A stretch of 64,000 nt of DNA, from NCBI RefSeq assembly GCF_000284035.1, contig NC_016887.1, positions 4,898,001 to 4,962,000 on the forward strand, written 5' to 3'. The position numbers and the translations under genes were made by a program. This stretch comes from Nocardia cyriacigeorgica GUH-2. Its GTDB lineage: Bacteria > Actinomycetota > Actinomycetes > Mycobacteriales > Mycobacteriaceae. The notes beneath the pieces are model-generated. The model was not told where the DNA came from. It saw only the letters and a program-made list of their open reading frames with translations, and searched no databases. Positions 17,280 to 25,007 of this stretch are shown here, in pieces. Numbering within the stretch: the first letter of the stretch is position 1; each line of letters opens with the position of its first letter.

Positions 17280-18566
17280 ATGGCAGCTACCAGGGTCTAC
17301 GTCGCCAGGCTGGCCGGCCTGGCGGTGCTGGGACCGGACGGCGAGTCTATCGGCCGCATCCGCGACATGGTCGTGGCAGTCCGCTACGACCGCCAACAGC
17401 CCCGGGTACACGGCCTGGTGGTCGAATTGCCGACCAGGCGGCGGATCTTCGTGCCGATGCTGCGGGTGACCGCCATCGAGCCGGGCAACGTCACCCTCAA
17501 TACCGGCACCGTCAGCCTGCGCCGCTTCGCCCAGCGGCCCGGCGAACTGCTGGCATTGGCGCAGATCGTGGATTCGGCGGTGCGCGTGCACGACCCGGAT
17601 CTGCCCGATCTGGCCGGTGTGGACGTGTTCGTGGTCGATCTCGGCCTAGAGCAGACCAGGACCCGGGATTGGCGGGTGTCCCGGGTCGCGGTGCGCGGGC
17701 ATCGGCGGCTGGGCCGCAGGCGCACGGTGCATGTGGTCGACTGGCAGCACGTCAGCGGGTTGACGCCGTACGAGATCGGCAGGCCCGGCCAGGACGTGAC
17801 CAGCCTGCTGGAACAGTTCGAGGGATTGCGGGCCGCCGACGTCGCGCATCTGCTGCGCGAACTGCCGGACAAGCGCCGGTTGGAGGTCGCGGTGGCCCTC
17901 GATGACGAACGCCTCGCCGACGTCGTCCAGGAACTGCCCGACGACGATCAGGTCGATCTGCTCGGCCGGCTCGAGGTGCGCCGGGCCGCCGACGTGCTCG
18001 AGGCGATGGACCCCGACGACGCCGCCGACCTGCTCGGCGAGCTACCCGAGAACGAGGCCGAATCGCTGCTGGCGCTGATGGACCCGGAGGAATCCGAGCC
18101 GGTACGCAGGCTGCTCGAACACTCCCCCGACACCGCGGGCGGCCTGATGACTCCGCGCCCGGTGGTGCTGACCCCGGCCACCACCGTCGCCGAGGCGCTG
18201 GCGCGGGTGCGCAATCCGGATCTCACCCCGGCGCTGGCGTCGATGGTGTTCGTGGTGCGGCCGCCGACCTCCACGCCGACCGGCCGCTATCTGGGCTGCG
18301 TGCATCTGCAACAGCTGCTGCGCGAACCGCCCGCGCATCTGGTGGGCGGTCTGCTCGACACCGATCTGGCCACGCTGCGGCCGGAGGCGCCGCTGGCCGC
18401 GGTCACCCGCTATTTCGCCACCTACAACCTGGTCTGCGGGCCGGTGGTGGACGAGGAGAACCATCTGCTCGGCGCCGTCAGCGTCGACGACGTCCTCGAT
18501 CATCTGCTGCCCGAGGACTGGCGCGAGGACGAGGAGCTACACGAAGGGGTGGCCGGCCGTGACTGA
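17280..18566 (+). CDS. PRC-barrel/MgtE-N/CBS protein (Rv1232c-like)
   Basis: This 428-aa protein has an N-terminal PRC-barrel-like half (LGPDGESIGRIRDMVVAV and a second repeat). An MgtE intracellular N domain follows, made of the repeated pattern R-A-A-D-V-x-x-L-L-x-x-L (residues about 185-270). A C-terminal CBS pair ends GCVHLQQLL and LLGAVSVDDVLDHLL. It lacks the MgtE membrane channel domain, so it may regulate or gate a partner rather than conduct Mg2+. The next gene, a DUF1003 membrane protein, overlaps it by 8 bp, and a linked CorA lies 7 kb away. Confidence 0.82.
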   Translation: MAATRVYVARLAGLAVLGPDGESIGRIRDMVVAVRYDRQQPRVHGLVVELPTRRRIFVPMLRVTAIEPGNVTLNTGTVSLRRFAQRPGELLALAQIVDSAVRVHDPDLPDLAGVDVFVVDLGLEQTRTRDWRVSRVAVRGHRRLGRRRTVHVVDWQHVSGLTPYEIGRPGQDVTSLLEQFEGLRAADVAHLLRELPDKRRLEVAVALDDERLADVVQELPDDDQVDLLGRLEVRRAADVLEAMDPDDAADLLGELPENEAESLLALMDPEESEPVRRLLEHSPDTAGGLMTPRPVVLTPATTVAEALARVRNPDLTPALASMVFVVRPPTSTPTGRYLGCVHLQQLLREPPAHLVGGLLDTDLATLRPEAPLAAVTRYFATYNLVCGPVVDEENHLLGAVSVDDVLDHLLPEDWREDEELHEGVAGRD

Positions 18567-19170
18567 CAAGACCCCGGTGGGCCGGGCCATGAACCCGGCA
18601 AGGCAACGGCTCGAGACGCCGGTCGAATCGCGATTCCGGTTCGACTGGGACGCCGAGGCGCTGGCCCGCACCAGCGAGCGCATCGCCCGATTCCTCGGCA
18701 CCGGGCGCTATCTGGCCCTGCAGACGGTGATCGTGGTCGTCTGGATCCTGCTCAACGTCTTCGTGGTGGCGCTGCGCTGGGATCCGTACCCGTTCATCCT
18801 GCTCAATCTGGCCTTCTCCACCCAGGCTGCCTATGCCGCGCCGCTGATCCTGCTGGCGCAGAACCGCCAGGACAACCGCGACCGGGTCTCGCTAGAGGAA
18901 GACCGGATGCGGGCCGCGCAGACCAAGGCCGATACCGAATTCCTGGCCCGTGAGCTGGCCGCGCTGCGTATCGCCGTCGGCGAGGTCGCCACCCGCGACT
19001 ACCTGCGCCGCGAACTCGACGAAATGCGCGAGGTGCTGGACCGACTCGCCGAGGCGACGCTGCCCGAGCACGAACCTCGCTCAGACAAGGCCGGAAAGGT
19101 CACGCGCAAGAAAAGCTCCGGTAGAAAGCAGGGCACGGCCCCGGTTTCATCACCCGTCTCCGATGATTGA
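18559..19170 (+). CDS. DUF1003 membrane protein (Rv1231c-like)
   Basis: The 203-aa protein has the DUF1003 core: RIARFLGTGRYLALQTVIVVVWI, a first membrane helix, the WDPYPFILLNLAFS motif and a second helix. Charged helices follow (QDNRDRVSLEEDRMRAAQ) and a Lys-rich tail. It overlaps the MgtE-N/CBS gene by 8 bp, and the pairing is conserved in mycobacteria. It likely forms a membrane module with it, possibly for divalent cation handling; the function is undefined. Confidence 0.85.
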   Translation: MTDKTPVGRAMNPARQRLETPVESRFRFDWDAEALARTSERIARFLGTGRYLALQTVIVVVWILLNVFVVALRWDPYPFILLNLAFSTQAAYAAPLILLAQNRQDNRDRVSLEEDRMRAAQTKADTEFLARELAALRIAVGEVATRDYLRRELDEMREVLDRLAEATLPEHEPRSDKAGKVTRKKSSGRKQGTAPVSSPVSDD

Positions 19171-19288
19171 CCGGAAATACGCAACAGCCTTCTGACCGAT
19201 GGGTAACCTGGATCACGTTGTCCAGAGCGAGCCGGCCCGGATGTCCGGGACGGTTGCTTCCCGCGACGTAGAGGATTGGTGCGGCCGA

Positions 19289-20626
19289 ATGCGAATACCT
19301 GCCCCGATAACCGTCTCGGCACTCGTCGTCGCCGGCCTGGTCGCTACCGGATCCGCCACCCACACCACCACCTCCACCACACCTCCGAAGGCTCCGGAAG
19401 CCCTGCTCGCGGCCTCCTCGCGCACCACCGACGAGGCAGGCGACGACACCCCCTCGAAGCTGTCCCAGACGATCGGCCTGCTGCCCGTGGCTCCCGAGCC
19501 GCCGCGCAAGCTACGCGCGATGACCCCGCCCGCCGACGGCGCGCCCCCGCCCTTCGGCGGAGTCGTCCCGCTGCAGAGCATCTCGCTGCCGATCGGCGGC
19601 GGCACCCTCGGCATCCCCGAGGTGGTTCTCGCCGCGTACCGCAATGCCGAACTGGCCCTGGAATCGTCGATGCCCGGCTGCGGCCTGTCGTGGAATCTGC
19701 TCGCCGGCATCGGCCGCATCGAATCCGGTCATGCGGGCAACGGCCGCACCGACGCCGCGGGCACATCGGTGACCCCGATCTTCGGCCCGGCGCTGGACGG
19801 CACGCTGCCCGGCAACGAGATCATCAAGGCCGCCGACGGCGGCTACGTGCGCGCCATCGGCCCGATGCAGTTCCTGCCCGGCACCTGGAGCCTGTACGCC
19901 GCCGACGGCAACGGCGACGGCGTGTCCGATCCGCACAACGTCTTCGACGCCACGCTCGCCGCGGGCAAATACCTGTGCTCGGGCGGGCTGAACCTGCGCG
20001 ATCCGGCGCAAGAACTGCGCGCCGTGCTGCGCTACAACAACTCGATGTCGTATGCGGCCAACGTGCTGAGCTGGTCGGCGGCCTACCGCACCGGCGGCAC
20101 GCCCGCCCCGGTCACCATTTCCCCCGAACTCATCCCGCCGGGCAGCGCCCCGATCGAGATGGGCCCGGACATGACCGCCGTGGACACCACCACCGCGACC
20201 ACCACCACCGAAACCCCACCGCCGGGCACCGAGACCACGCCGCCGACCACCACCGCTCCGGGCGAGCCGATGATCATCATCCCGGGCCTGCCGCCGATCC
20301 CGTGCGGCATCTTCTGCCCGCCGCCTCCGCCGCCCGCGCCGGGCCAGGTGGTGCCGGCACCGATGCCCAAGCCCGGGGCACCGGCACCGGCCGCACCGCC
20401 TGCCGACCCGGCGCAGCCCGGTCAGCCCGCGCCCGCCCAGCAGGCGCCCGGCGAGCCGGCCCCGCCCGCACCGGCGGACCCGAACGCCCAGCCGCAGGCC
20501 GAACCGTCGAAGACGCCCGAGCCCGGTCCCCCGCCGCCGCCCGCGCCCACCGCGTCGCCGACTCCGCAGCCGGCGGTCACGCTGCCGTTCGGCATCGTGG
20601 TCCCACTTCCCGCTCCCCCGCAGTGA
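19289..20626 (+). CDS. secreted lytic transglycosylase with Pro-rich tail (Rv1230c-like)
   Basis: This 445-aa exported protein has a signal peptide within the first 30 residues (VSALVVAGLVATGSA). Its transglycosylase domain (residues about 115-270) has catalytic Glu in GIGRIESGH, AIGPMQFLPGTW, and an EF-hand-like DGNGDGVSDP as in MltB/SLT70-type enzymes. The last 150 residues are Pro/Ala/Thr-rich and low in complexity, probably a wall-spanning or anchoring segment. It cleaves peptidoglycan glycan strands to anhydro-muropeptides. A paralogue lacking the tail follows 165 bp later. Start ATG 19289 is chosen for the signal peptide. Confidence 0.85.
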   Translation: MRIPAPITVSALVVAGLVATGSATHTTTSTTPPKAPEALLAASSRTTDEAGDDTPSKLSQTIGLLPVAPEPPRKLRAMTPPADGAPPPFGGVVPLQSISLPIGGGTLGIPEVVLAAYRNAELALESSMPGCGLSWNLLAGIGRIESGHAGNGRTDAAGTSVTPIFGPALDGTLPGNEIIKAADGGYVRAIGPMQFLPGTWSLYAADGNGDGVSDPHNVFDATLAAGKYLCSGGLNLRDPAQELRAVLRYNNSMSYAANVLSWSAAYRTGGTPAPVTISPELIPPGSAPIEMGPDMTAVDTTTATTTTETPPPGTETTPPTTTAPGEPMIIIPGLPPIPCGIFCPPPPPPAPGQVVPAPMPKPGAPAPAAPPADPAQPGQPAPAQQAPGEPAPPAPADPNAQPQAEPSKTPEPGPPPPPAPTASPTPQPAVTLPFGIVVPLPAPPQ

Positions 20627-20658
20627 TTTCAAACCGGAACACAGATCACGAAGCAGTA

Positions 20659-20791
20659 ACAAAAAGGTCTCGGATGCTGTAGTCTCCCTTCGTAGGTCAC
20701 GAAGGGCTCACGGCGGAGACAACGGCTCGTAACGGAGCCGGCGCCTCGACCGCGAGCTCGGCTCATTGAGTCGATGGAGGGTCACAGCACC
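20659..20791 (+). promoter_or_regulatory. promoter and structured 5' leader of the second transglycosylase
   Basis: A possible promoter reads TAACAA-N17-TAGTCT (20657-20685). Two hairpins follow: CCCTTCG/CGAAGGG (20686-20692 with 20700-20706) and CGGCTC/GAGCCG (20723-20728 with 20735-20740). An outer GTCT/AGAC pairing (20682-20685 with 20717-20720) can close the first. The layout suggests a regulated leader of about 100 nt. It does not match a riboswitch class I can name. Confidence 0.4.
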
Positions 20792-21658
20792 GTGGGGCGT
20801 CACCGCAAACAACAGCCGCCTACTGTTCGGCGAAGCTCCGTACTCGCCTTGACCGGGCTCGTTCCCGCCGGCCTCGTCGCCGTCAACACCGCCTCGGCGG
20901 TCGGCACCGATCCCACCGCGGCCTCGATCCAGGCACACCTGCCCGAGGAGAGCATCGACGACACGGCGAGCTTCGCGGCGGACGCCCAGACCGTCGTCGA
21001 CCTGGAAAGCCTCACCCACGCGATGGCCAAGCAGTCGCGCGCGGTCCCGCCGACGGTGAAAACCGTTGCGCTACCCGAAGATCGGGTGCCCGCCGACCTA
21101 CCGGCCGCGCAAATGGGCATCCCGGGCATCGCACACGCCGCCTACGTCGCCGCCGAACAGGCCCTCGCCGTGGAGAACCCCACCTGCCATATGCCGTGGA
21201 CGGTGCTCGCGGGCATCGGGCGGGTCGAGTCGACCCACATCTACAACGGCAAGGCCGACGCCGACGGCAACGCCCTCGACCCGGTGTACGGCCCCGTGCT
21301 CGACGGCAGCCTGGCCGGCAACAACGTCATCCACGATTCCGACGGCGGCGCCCTCGACGGCCTGTCCGGCTACGACCGCGCCGTCGGCCCGATGCAGTTC
21401 TTGCCCGAGACCTGGACCCACTACGCCGCCGACGGCAACGGCGACGGCATCGCCGATCCGCAGAACTACTACGACGCCACCCTCACCGCGGGCAAATACC
21501 TCTGCGACGGCGGCCTGGACATGCGAGATCTGGCCCAGCAGTCCAAGGCGATCCTGCGCTACAACAACTCCATGGCCTACGTCGCCAACGTCATGGCATG
21601 GGCGAATTCCTACGGCACGGGGATCGCACCACAGCCCGCACAGCTGCCCCGTATCTGA
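20792..21658 (+). CDS. secreted lytic transglycosylase, short paralogue
   Basis: This 288-aa protein is paralogous to the previous gene. It has a Arg/Lys-rich N-terminus and signal helix (SSVLALTGLVPAGLVAVNTASA). The catalytic domain has GIGRVESTH (Glu acid), RAVGPMQFLPETW, the Ca2+-loop-like DGNGDGIADP and KAILRYNNSMAYV. There is no Pro-rich tail. GTG 20792 is preferred to ATG 20774 because GGAGGG lies 10 nt before it and none precedes the ATG. A structured leader suggests separate control from the upstream paralogue. Confidence 0.87.
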   Translation: MGRHRKQQPPTVRRSSVLALTGLVPAGLVAVNTASAVGTDPTAASIQAHLPEESIDDTASFAADAQTVVDLESLTHAMAKQSRAVPPTVKTVALPEDRVPADLPAAQMGIPGIAHAAYVAAEQALAVENPTCHMPWTVLAGIGRVESTHIYNGKADADGNALDPVYGPVLDGSLAGNNVIHDSDGGALDGLSGYDRAVGPMQFLPETWTHYAADGNGDGIADPQNYYDATLTAGKYLCDGGLDMRDLAQQSKAILRYNNSMAYVANVMAWANSYGTGIAPQPAQLPRI

Positions 21659-21677
21659 GACGCCTAAAATCGGCGAC

Positions 21678-22814
21678 ATGCCAGTGGTAACGGAAGCGGA
21701 CGTGCGGGGCGCCCTCGCAAAGGTCGACGACCCGGAAATTCGCAAACCGATCACCGAACTGGGCATGGTGAAAAGCGTCGCCATCGGCGCCGACAGCAAT
21801 GTCCATATCGAGGTCTACCTGACGACGGCGGGCTGCCCGCTGCGCACCGAGATCACCCAGCGGGTCACCAAGGCCGTCGCCGATGTCCCCGGCGTCGGCG
21901 CGGTCACCGTCGACCTGGACGTGATGAACGATGAGCAGCGCACCGAACTGCGCAAGCAGCTGCGCGGCGACTCCGCCGAACCGGTCATCCCCTTCGCCCA
22001 GCCCGGCTCGCTGACCCGCGTGTACGCGGTGGCCTCCGGTAAGGGCGGTGTCGGAAAGTCCAGTGTCACCGTCAATCTCGCCGCCGCCATGGCCGCGCGC
22101 GGGCTCTCCGTCGGTGTGCTCGACGCCGACATCTACGGCCACTCGATTCCGCGCATGCTCGGCACCGACGCCCGGCCCACCCAGGTCGAGCGGATGATCA
22201 TGCCGCCCATCGCGCACGACGTGAAGATGATCTCCATCGCCCAGTTCACCCAGGGCAACACCCCCGTGGTGTGGCGCGGCCCGATGCTGCACCGCGCGCT
22301 GCAGCAGTTCCTGGCCGACGTGTTCTGGGGCGATCTGGACGTGCTGCTGCTGGACCTGCCGCCCGGCACCGGCGACGTGGCCATCTCCATCGCCCAGCTG
22401 ATCCCGAACGCCGAGATCCTGGTCGTCACCACCCCGCAGCCGGCCGCCGCCGAGGTCGCCGAACGCGCGGGCGCCATCGCCTTGCAGACCCGGCAGCGGA
22501 TCGCGGGCGTGGTGGAGAACATGTCCTGGCTGGACCTGCCCGACGGCACCCGTATGGACCTCTACGGCTCCGGCGGCGGCCAGGCGGTCGCCGAGCGCCT
22601 CACCCGCGCCGTCGGCGCCGACGTGCCGCTGCTCGGCCAGATCCCGATCGAGCAGTCGCTGCGCGAGGCGGGCGACGAGGGCACCCCGATCGTGCTGCGC
22701 GATCCGGAGAACCCGGCCGCAGTAGCGCTGCGCGAGGTCGCCGACAAGCTCGCGGTGCGGCGGCGTGGGCTGGCGGGCATGTCGCTGGGCATCGACACCA
22801 CACGTCATCTCTGA
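21678..22814 (+). CDS. mrp: Mrp/NBP35-type Fe-S cluster carrier ATPase
   Basis: This 378-aa protein has an N-terminal MIP18/DUF59 domain (VDDPEIRKPITELGMV, AGCPLR). The P-loop NTPase has the deviant Walker A SGKGGVGKSS, Walker B-like LLLDLPPGTGD and the switch block DADIYGHSIPRMLG. It carries or delivers Fe-S clusters; M. tuberculosis Rv1229c is the counterpart. The C-terminal CxxC of some Mrp proteins is replaced here by a sequence without the pair (NMSWLDLPDGTRMDLYG). It lies 19 bp after the transglycosylase. Confidence 0.92.
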   Translation: MPVVTEADVRGALAKVDDPEIRKPITELGMVKSVAIGADSNVHIEVYLTTAGCPLRTEITQRVTKAVADVPGVGAVTVDLDVMNDEQRTELRKQLRGDSAEPVIPFAQPGSLTRVYAVASGKGGVGKSSVTVNLAAAMAARGLSVGVLDADIYGHSIPRMLGTDARPTQVERMIMPPIAHDVKMISIAQFTQGNTPVVWRGPMLHRALQQFLADVFWGDLDVLLLDLPPGTGDVAISIAQLIPNAEILVVTTPQPAAAEVAERAGAIALQTRQRIAGVVENMSWLDLPDGTRMDLYGSGGGQAVAERLTRAVGADVPLLGQIPIEQSLREAGDEGTPIVLRDPENPAAVALREVADKLAVRRRGLAGMSLGIDTTRHL

Positions 22815-22872
22815 GCCGACGACGACGCTTACCGAGCGACAGCCTGTCGGTCCTACCCCATAAGCTCAACCC

Positions 22873-23229
22873 ATGCTCACGCTGCTGTTGTATGTGCTGA
22901 TCGTCGGGTTGGTGGCCGCGGTGCTGTTCCTGCTGGCGGGGGCGGTCTTCGGGCGGTCGGAGGAGCTGGGGCCGCTACCGGAGGGCACCACCGCGACGGT
23001 GCTGCCGGTCGAGGGGATCTCCGGCGCCGATGTGCGCTCGCTGCGATTCCAGCAGGTGCTGCGCGGCTACAAGGCCGGTGAGGTGGACTGGGCGCTGGCG
23101 CGGCTGGCCGCGCGGATCGACGAACTCCAGGGCCAGCTGGCCCAGGCGCGTGCCGAGGCCGCCGGTGGGCAGGCGGCGTCCGCGCAGCCCGGCCCGGCGC
23201 AGCCGCCGGTGGGCCCGGACCCGCGATGA
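22873..23229 (+). CDS. DivIVA-domain membrane-anchored protein (Rv1209-like)
   Basis: The 118-aa protein has an N-terminal membrane helix (residues about 2-26), a linker, and the DivIVA-type motif RFQQVLRGYKAGEVDWALARL. A short coiled coil (RIDELQGQLAQARAEAA) and a Pro/Ala tail follow. Such proteins localise to poles or septa through the helix and coiled coil. It overlaps the Tag gene by ATGA, matching the Rv1209-Rv1210 order of M. tuberculosis. Confidence 0.85.
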   Translation: MLTLLLYVLIVGLVAAVLFLLAGAVFGRSEELGPLPEGTTATVLPVEGISGADVRSLRFQQVLRGYKAGEVDWALARLAARIDELQGQLAQARAEAAGGQAASAQPGPAQPPVGPDPR

Positions 23230-23786
23230 CGGCCGTGGATCCGGTCCGTTGCCCGTGGTCGCTGGAATCGCAGCTCTACCGCGACTACCACGACACCGAG
23301 TGGGGGCGCCCGCTGCACGGTGACGACGCCATGTTCGAGCGGCTGTGCCTCGAGGCTTTCCAATCGGGCCTGGCCTGGATCACCATCCTGCGCAAACGCC
23401 CGGCGTTCCGGGCCGCCTTCGCCGGGTTCGCCATCGAGAAGGTGGCCCGCTTCGACGACACCGACCGCGCCCGCCTGCTCGCCGACCCCGGCATCGTGCG
23501 CAACCGCGCCAAGATCGACGCCGCCATCGCCAACGCCAGGGTGGCGCTCGAGCTCGATACCAGCCTCGATGAGCTTATCTGGTCGTTCGCGCCACCCCCG
23601 CGGCCGCGCCCGCGCACCCTCGCCGACGTGCCCGCCATCACACCCGAATCCACCGCTCTGGCAAAGGAATTGAAGCGCCGCGGATTCAGATTCGTGGGCC
23701 CGACCACGGCATACGCGCTGATGCAGGCGACCGGCCTGGTCGACGATCACCTCGCCGATTGCTGGGTCGGCGCCGAGGGGCGCTAG
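23226..23786 (+). CDS. tag: DNA-3-methyladenine glycosylase I
   Basis: This 186-aa base-excision repair enzyme removes 3-methyladenine from alkylated DNA. It has the Zn and substrate pattern RCPWSLES, the conserved YHDTEWGRPLHGDDAMFERLC block, and the SGLAWITILRKRPAFRAAF helix. RFVGPTTAYALMQATGLVDDH and the closing C supply the C-terminal HxH/C zinc ligands. It is translationally coupled to the DivIVA-like gene (ATGA). Confidence 0.93.
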   Translation: MTAVDPVRCPWSLESQLYRDYHDTEWGRPLHGDDAMFERLCLEAFQSGLAWITILRKRPAFRAAFAGFAIEKVARFDDTDRARLLADPGIVRNRAKIDAAIANARVALELDTSLDELIWSFAPPPRPRPRTLADVPAITPESTALAKELKRRGFRFVGPTTAYALMQATGLVDDHLADCWVGAEGR

Positions 23787-23856
23787 ACCTACCGAGCGGT
23801 CACATTTCGAACTCAGGTATCCGTCCACTCCGGCGATAAGGAAGAATAGACCGAGT

Positions 23857-23900
23857 GCAGCTCGCCACATGCCGGCGAGCTGCCCAGTTGGCGACAACTG
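23857..23900 (+). promoter_or_regulatory. tandem hairpins in the leader of the DUF3117 gene
   Basis: Hairpin 1 is a perfect 10-bp stem (23857-23866 with 23874-23883, 7-nt loop). Hairpin 2 is a perfect 6-bp stem closed by a GCGA (GNRA) tetraloop (23885-23900). They end 38 nt before the ribosome site GGAGGGAG of the micro-protein. No T-run follows, so a 5'-UTR element is as likely as a terminator for tag. Confidence 0.5.
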
Positions 23901-23951
23901 GAGTTCCAAGCAAGTGCGCAGCACACCGCGCAGATCTGGAGGGAGCAGAGG

Positions 23952-24119
23952 ATGGCGGCCATGAAGCCCCGCACCGGGGACGGTCCCCTCGAGGCAACCA
24001 AGGAAGGGCGTGGGATCGTCATGCGGGTTCCACTCGAGGGTGGCGGGCGTCTGGTCGTAGAGCTCACGCCGGATGAAGCCGCAGCGCTCGGTGACGAACT
24101 GAAGAGTGTCACCAGCTAG
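23952..24119 (+). CDS. DUF3117 micro-protein (Rv1211-like)
   Basis: This 55-aa protein begins MAAMKPRTGDGP and continues EATKEGRGIVMRVPLEGGGR and VVELTPDEAAALGDEL, the highly conserved actinobacterial DUF3117 family. It is too short to be found by many gene callers. GGAGGGAG at 23938-23945 is a strong ribosome site. It sits after tag as in M. tuberculosis (Rv1210-Rv1211), and the next gene overlaps its 3' end by 14 bp. Its function is unknown; beta-strand content and conservation suggest a binding role. Confidence 0.92.
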   Translation: MAAMKPRTGDGPLEATKEGRGIVMRVPLEGGGRLVVELTPDEAAALGDELKSVTS

Positions 24120-25002
24120 TCACCCGACTACGCACTCGGCACTGTCGGCGGTGACGGGCGCGCTGGCCTGTCCGGAATGCCGGGCCGGGCTGGCCGGGTC
24201 GGATCGGTCGTTGCGCTGCGCCACCGGGCACAGCTTCGACATCGCCAAGCAGGGCTATATCACCCTGCTGACCGGTGCCTCGACCAAGATGACCGGCGAT
24301 ACCGCGGCCATGCTCGACGCCAGAGCGGCCTTCCAGGGCGCAGGCCATTTCGCGCCCATCGCCGATGCCACCGTCGTGGCCGTCGCCGGGGACGGGTCTG
24401 CCGGATCATCCGGCCCCGGCCCCGGCGCGTCCGCGCTCGTGCTGGAGATCGGCGCGGGCACCGGCTACTACCTGGCCCGGGTGCTGGACGCGCTACCGCA
24501 TGCCCACGGCATCGCGCTCGACGTGGCCAAGCCCGCCGGGCGACGCGCCGCCCGAGCCCATCCCCGGGCCGCGGCGGTGGTCGCCGACGCCTGGCGCGGC
24601 CTGCCACTGCGCGATGACACCGTCGACGCGGCGCTGTCGGTGTTCGCGCCGCGCAATCCCGGCGAAGTGGCGCGGGTGCTGAGCCCGCGCGGCCGGTTCG
24701 TCGTCGTCACCCCCACCGACCGGCATCTGGCCGAGCTGATCGAACCGCTCGGCATGGTGAGTGTCGACCCGGACAAGCAGGATCGGCTGACGGCCACCAT
24801 GTCCGGGCATTTCGAGCTGGTCGAGCGCAGTGCGGTCGAGTATCCGATGAAACTCACCCGCGCCGAGATCGCGCACGTGGTCGGCATGGGTCCGTCGGCC
24901 CATCACACGGACGCGGTCGAGTCCAGGGTCGCCGCCCTGCCGGACGCCATGGAGGTGACCGCCTCGGTGCTGGTCTCCACCTACCGGCCCACCGCAGCCT
25001 GA
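24106..25002 (+). CDS. 23S rRNA (guanine-N1) methyltransferase family protein, RlmA type
   Basis: This 298-aa SAM-dependent methyltransferase has an N-terminal zinc finger (CPECRAGL...CATGHSFDIAKQGYI), as in RlmA(I)/RlmA(II) and TlrB. The SAM motif LEIGAGTGYYL and the DAALSVFAPRNPGEVARVL strand follow. Family members methylate G745 or G748 in 23S rRNA; TlrB confers tylosin resistance. A Gly/Ser/Pro-rich insert precedes motif I (about residues 90-105). It begins at GTG 24106 inside the end of the DUF3117 gene, so it is probably coupled to it. Site specificity cannot be read from sequence. Confidence 0.85.
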   Translation: MSPASHPTTHSALSAVTGALACPECRAGLAGSDRSLRCATGHSFDIAKQGYITLLTGASTKMTGDTAAMLDARAAFQGAGHFAPIADATVVAVAGDGSAGSSGPGPGASALVLEIGAGTGYYLARVLDALPHAHGIALDVAKPAGRRAARAHPRAAAVVADAWRGLPLRDDTVDAALSVFAPRNPGEVARVLSPRGRFVVVTPTDRHLAELIEPLGMVSVDPDKQDRLTATMSGHFELVERSAVEYPMKLTRAEIAHVVGMGPSAHHTDAVESRVAALPDAMEVTASVLVSTYRPTAA

Positions 25003-25007
25003 CCGTT

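Noticed and set aside
20659..20791. c-di-AMP (ydaO-type) riboswitch upstream of the transglycosylase
   Set aside because: Wall hydrolases are usual targets, but the conserved blocks of that class as I recall them are not visible. Kept only as an unnamed structured leader.
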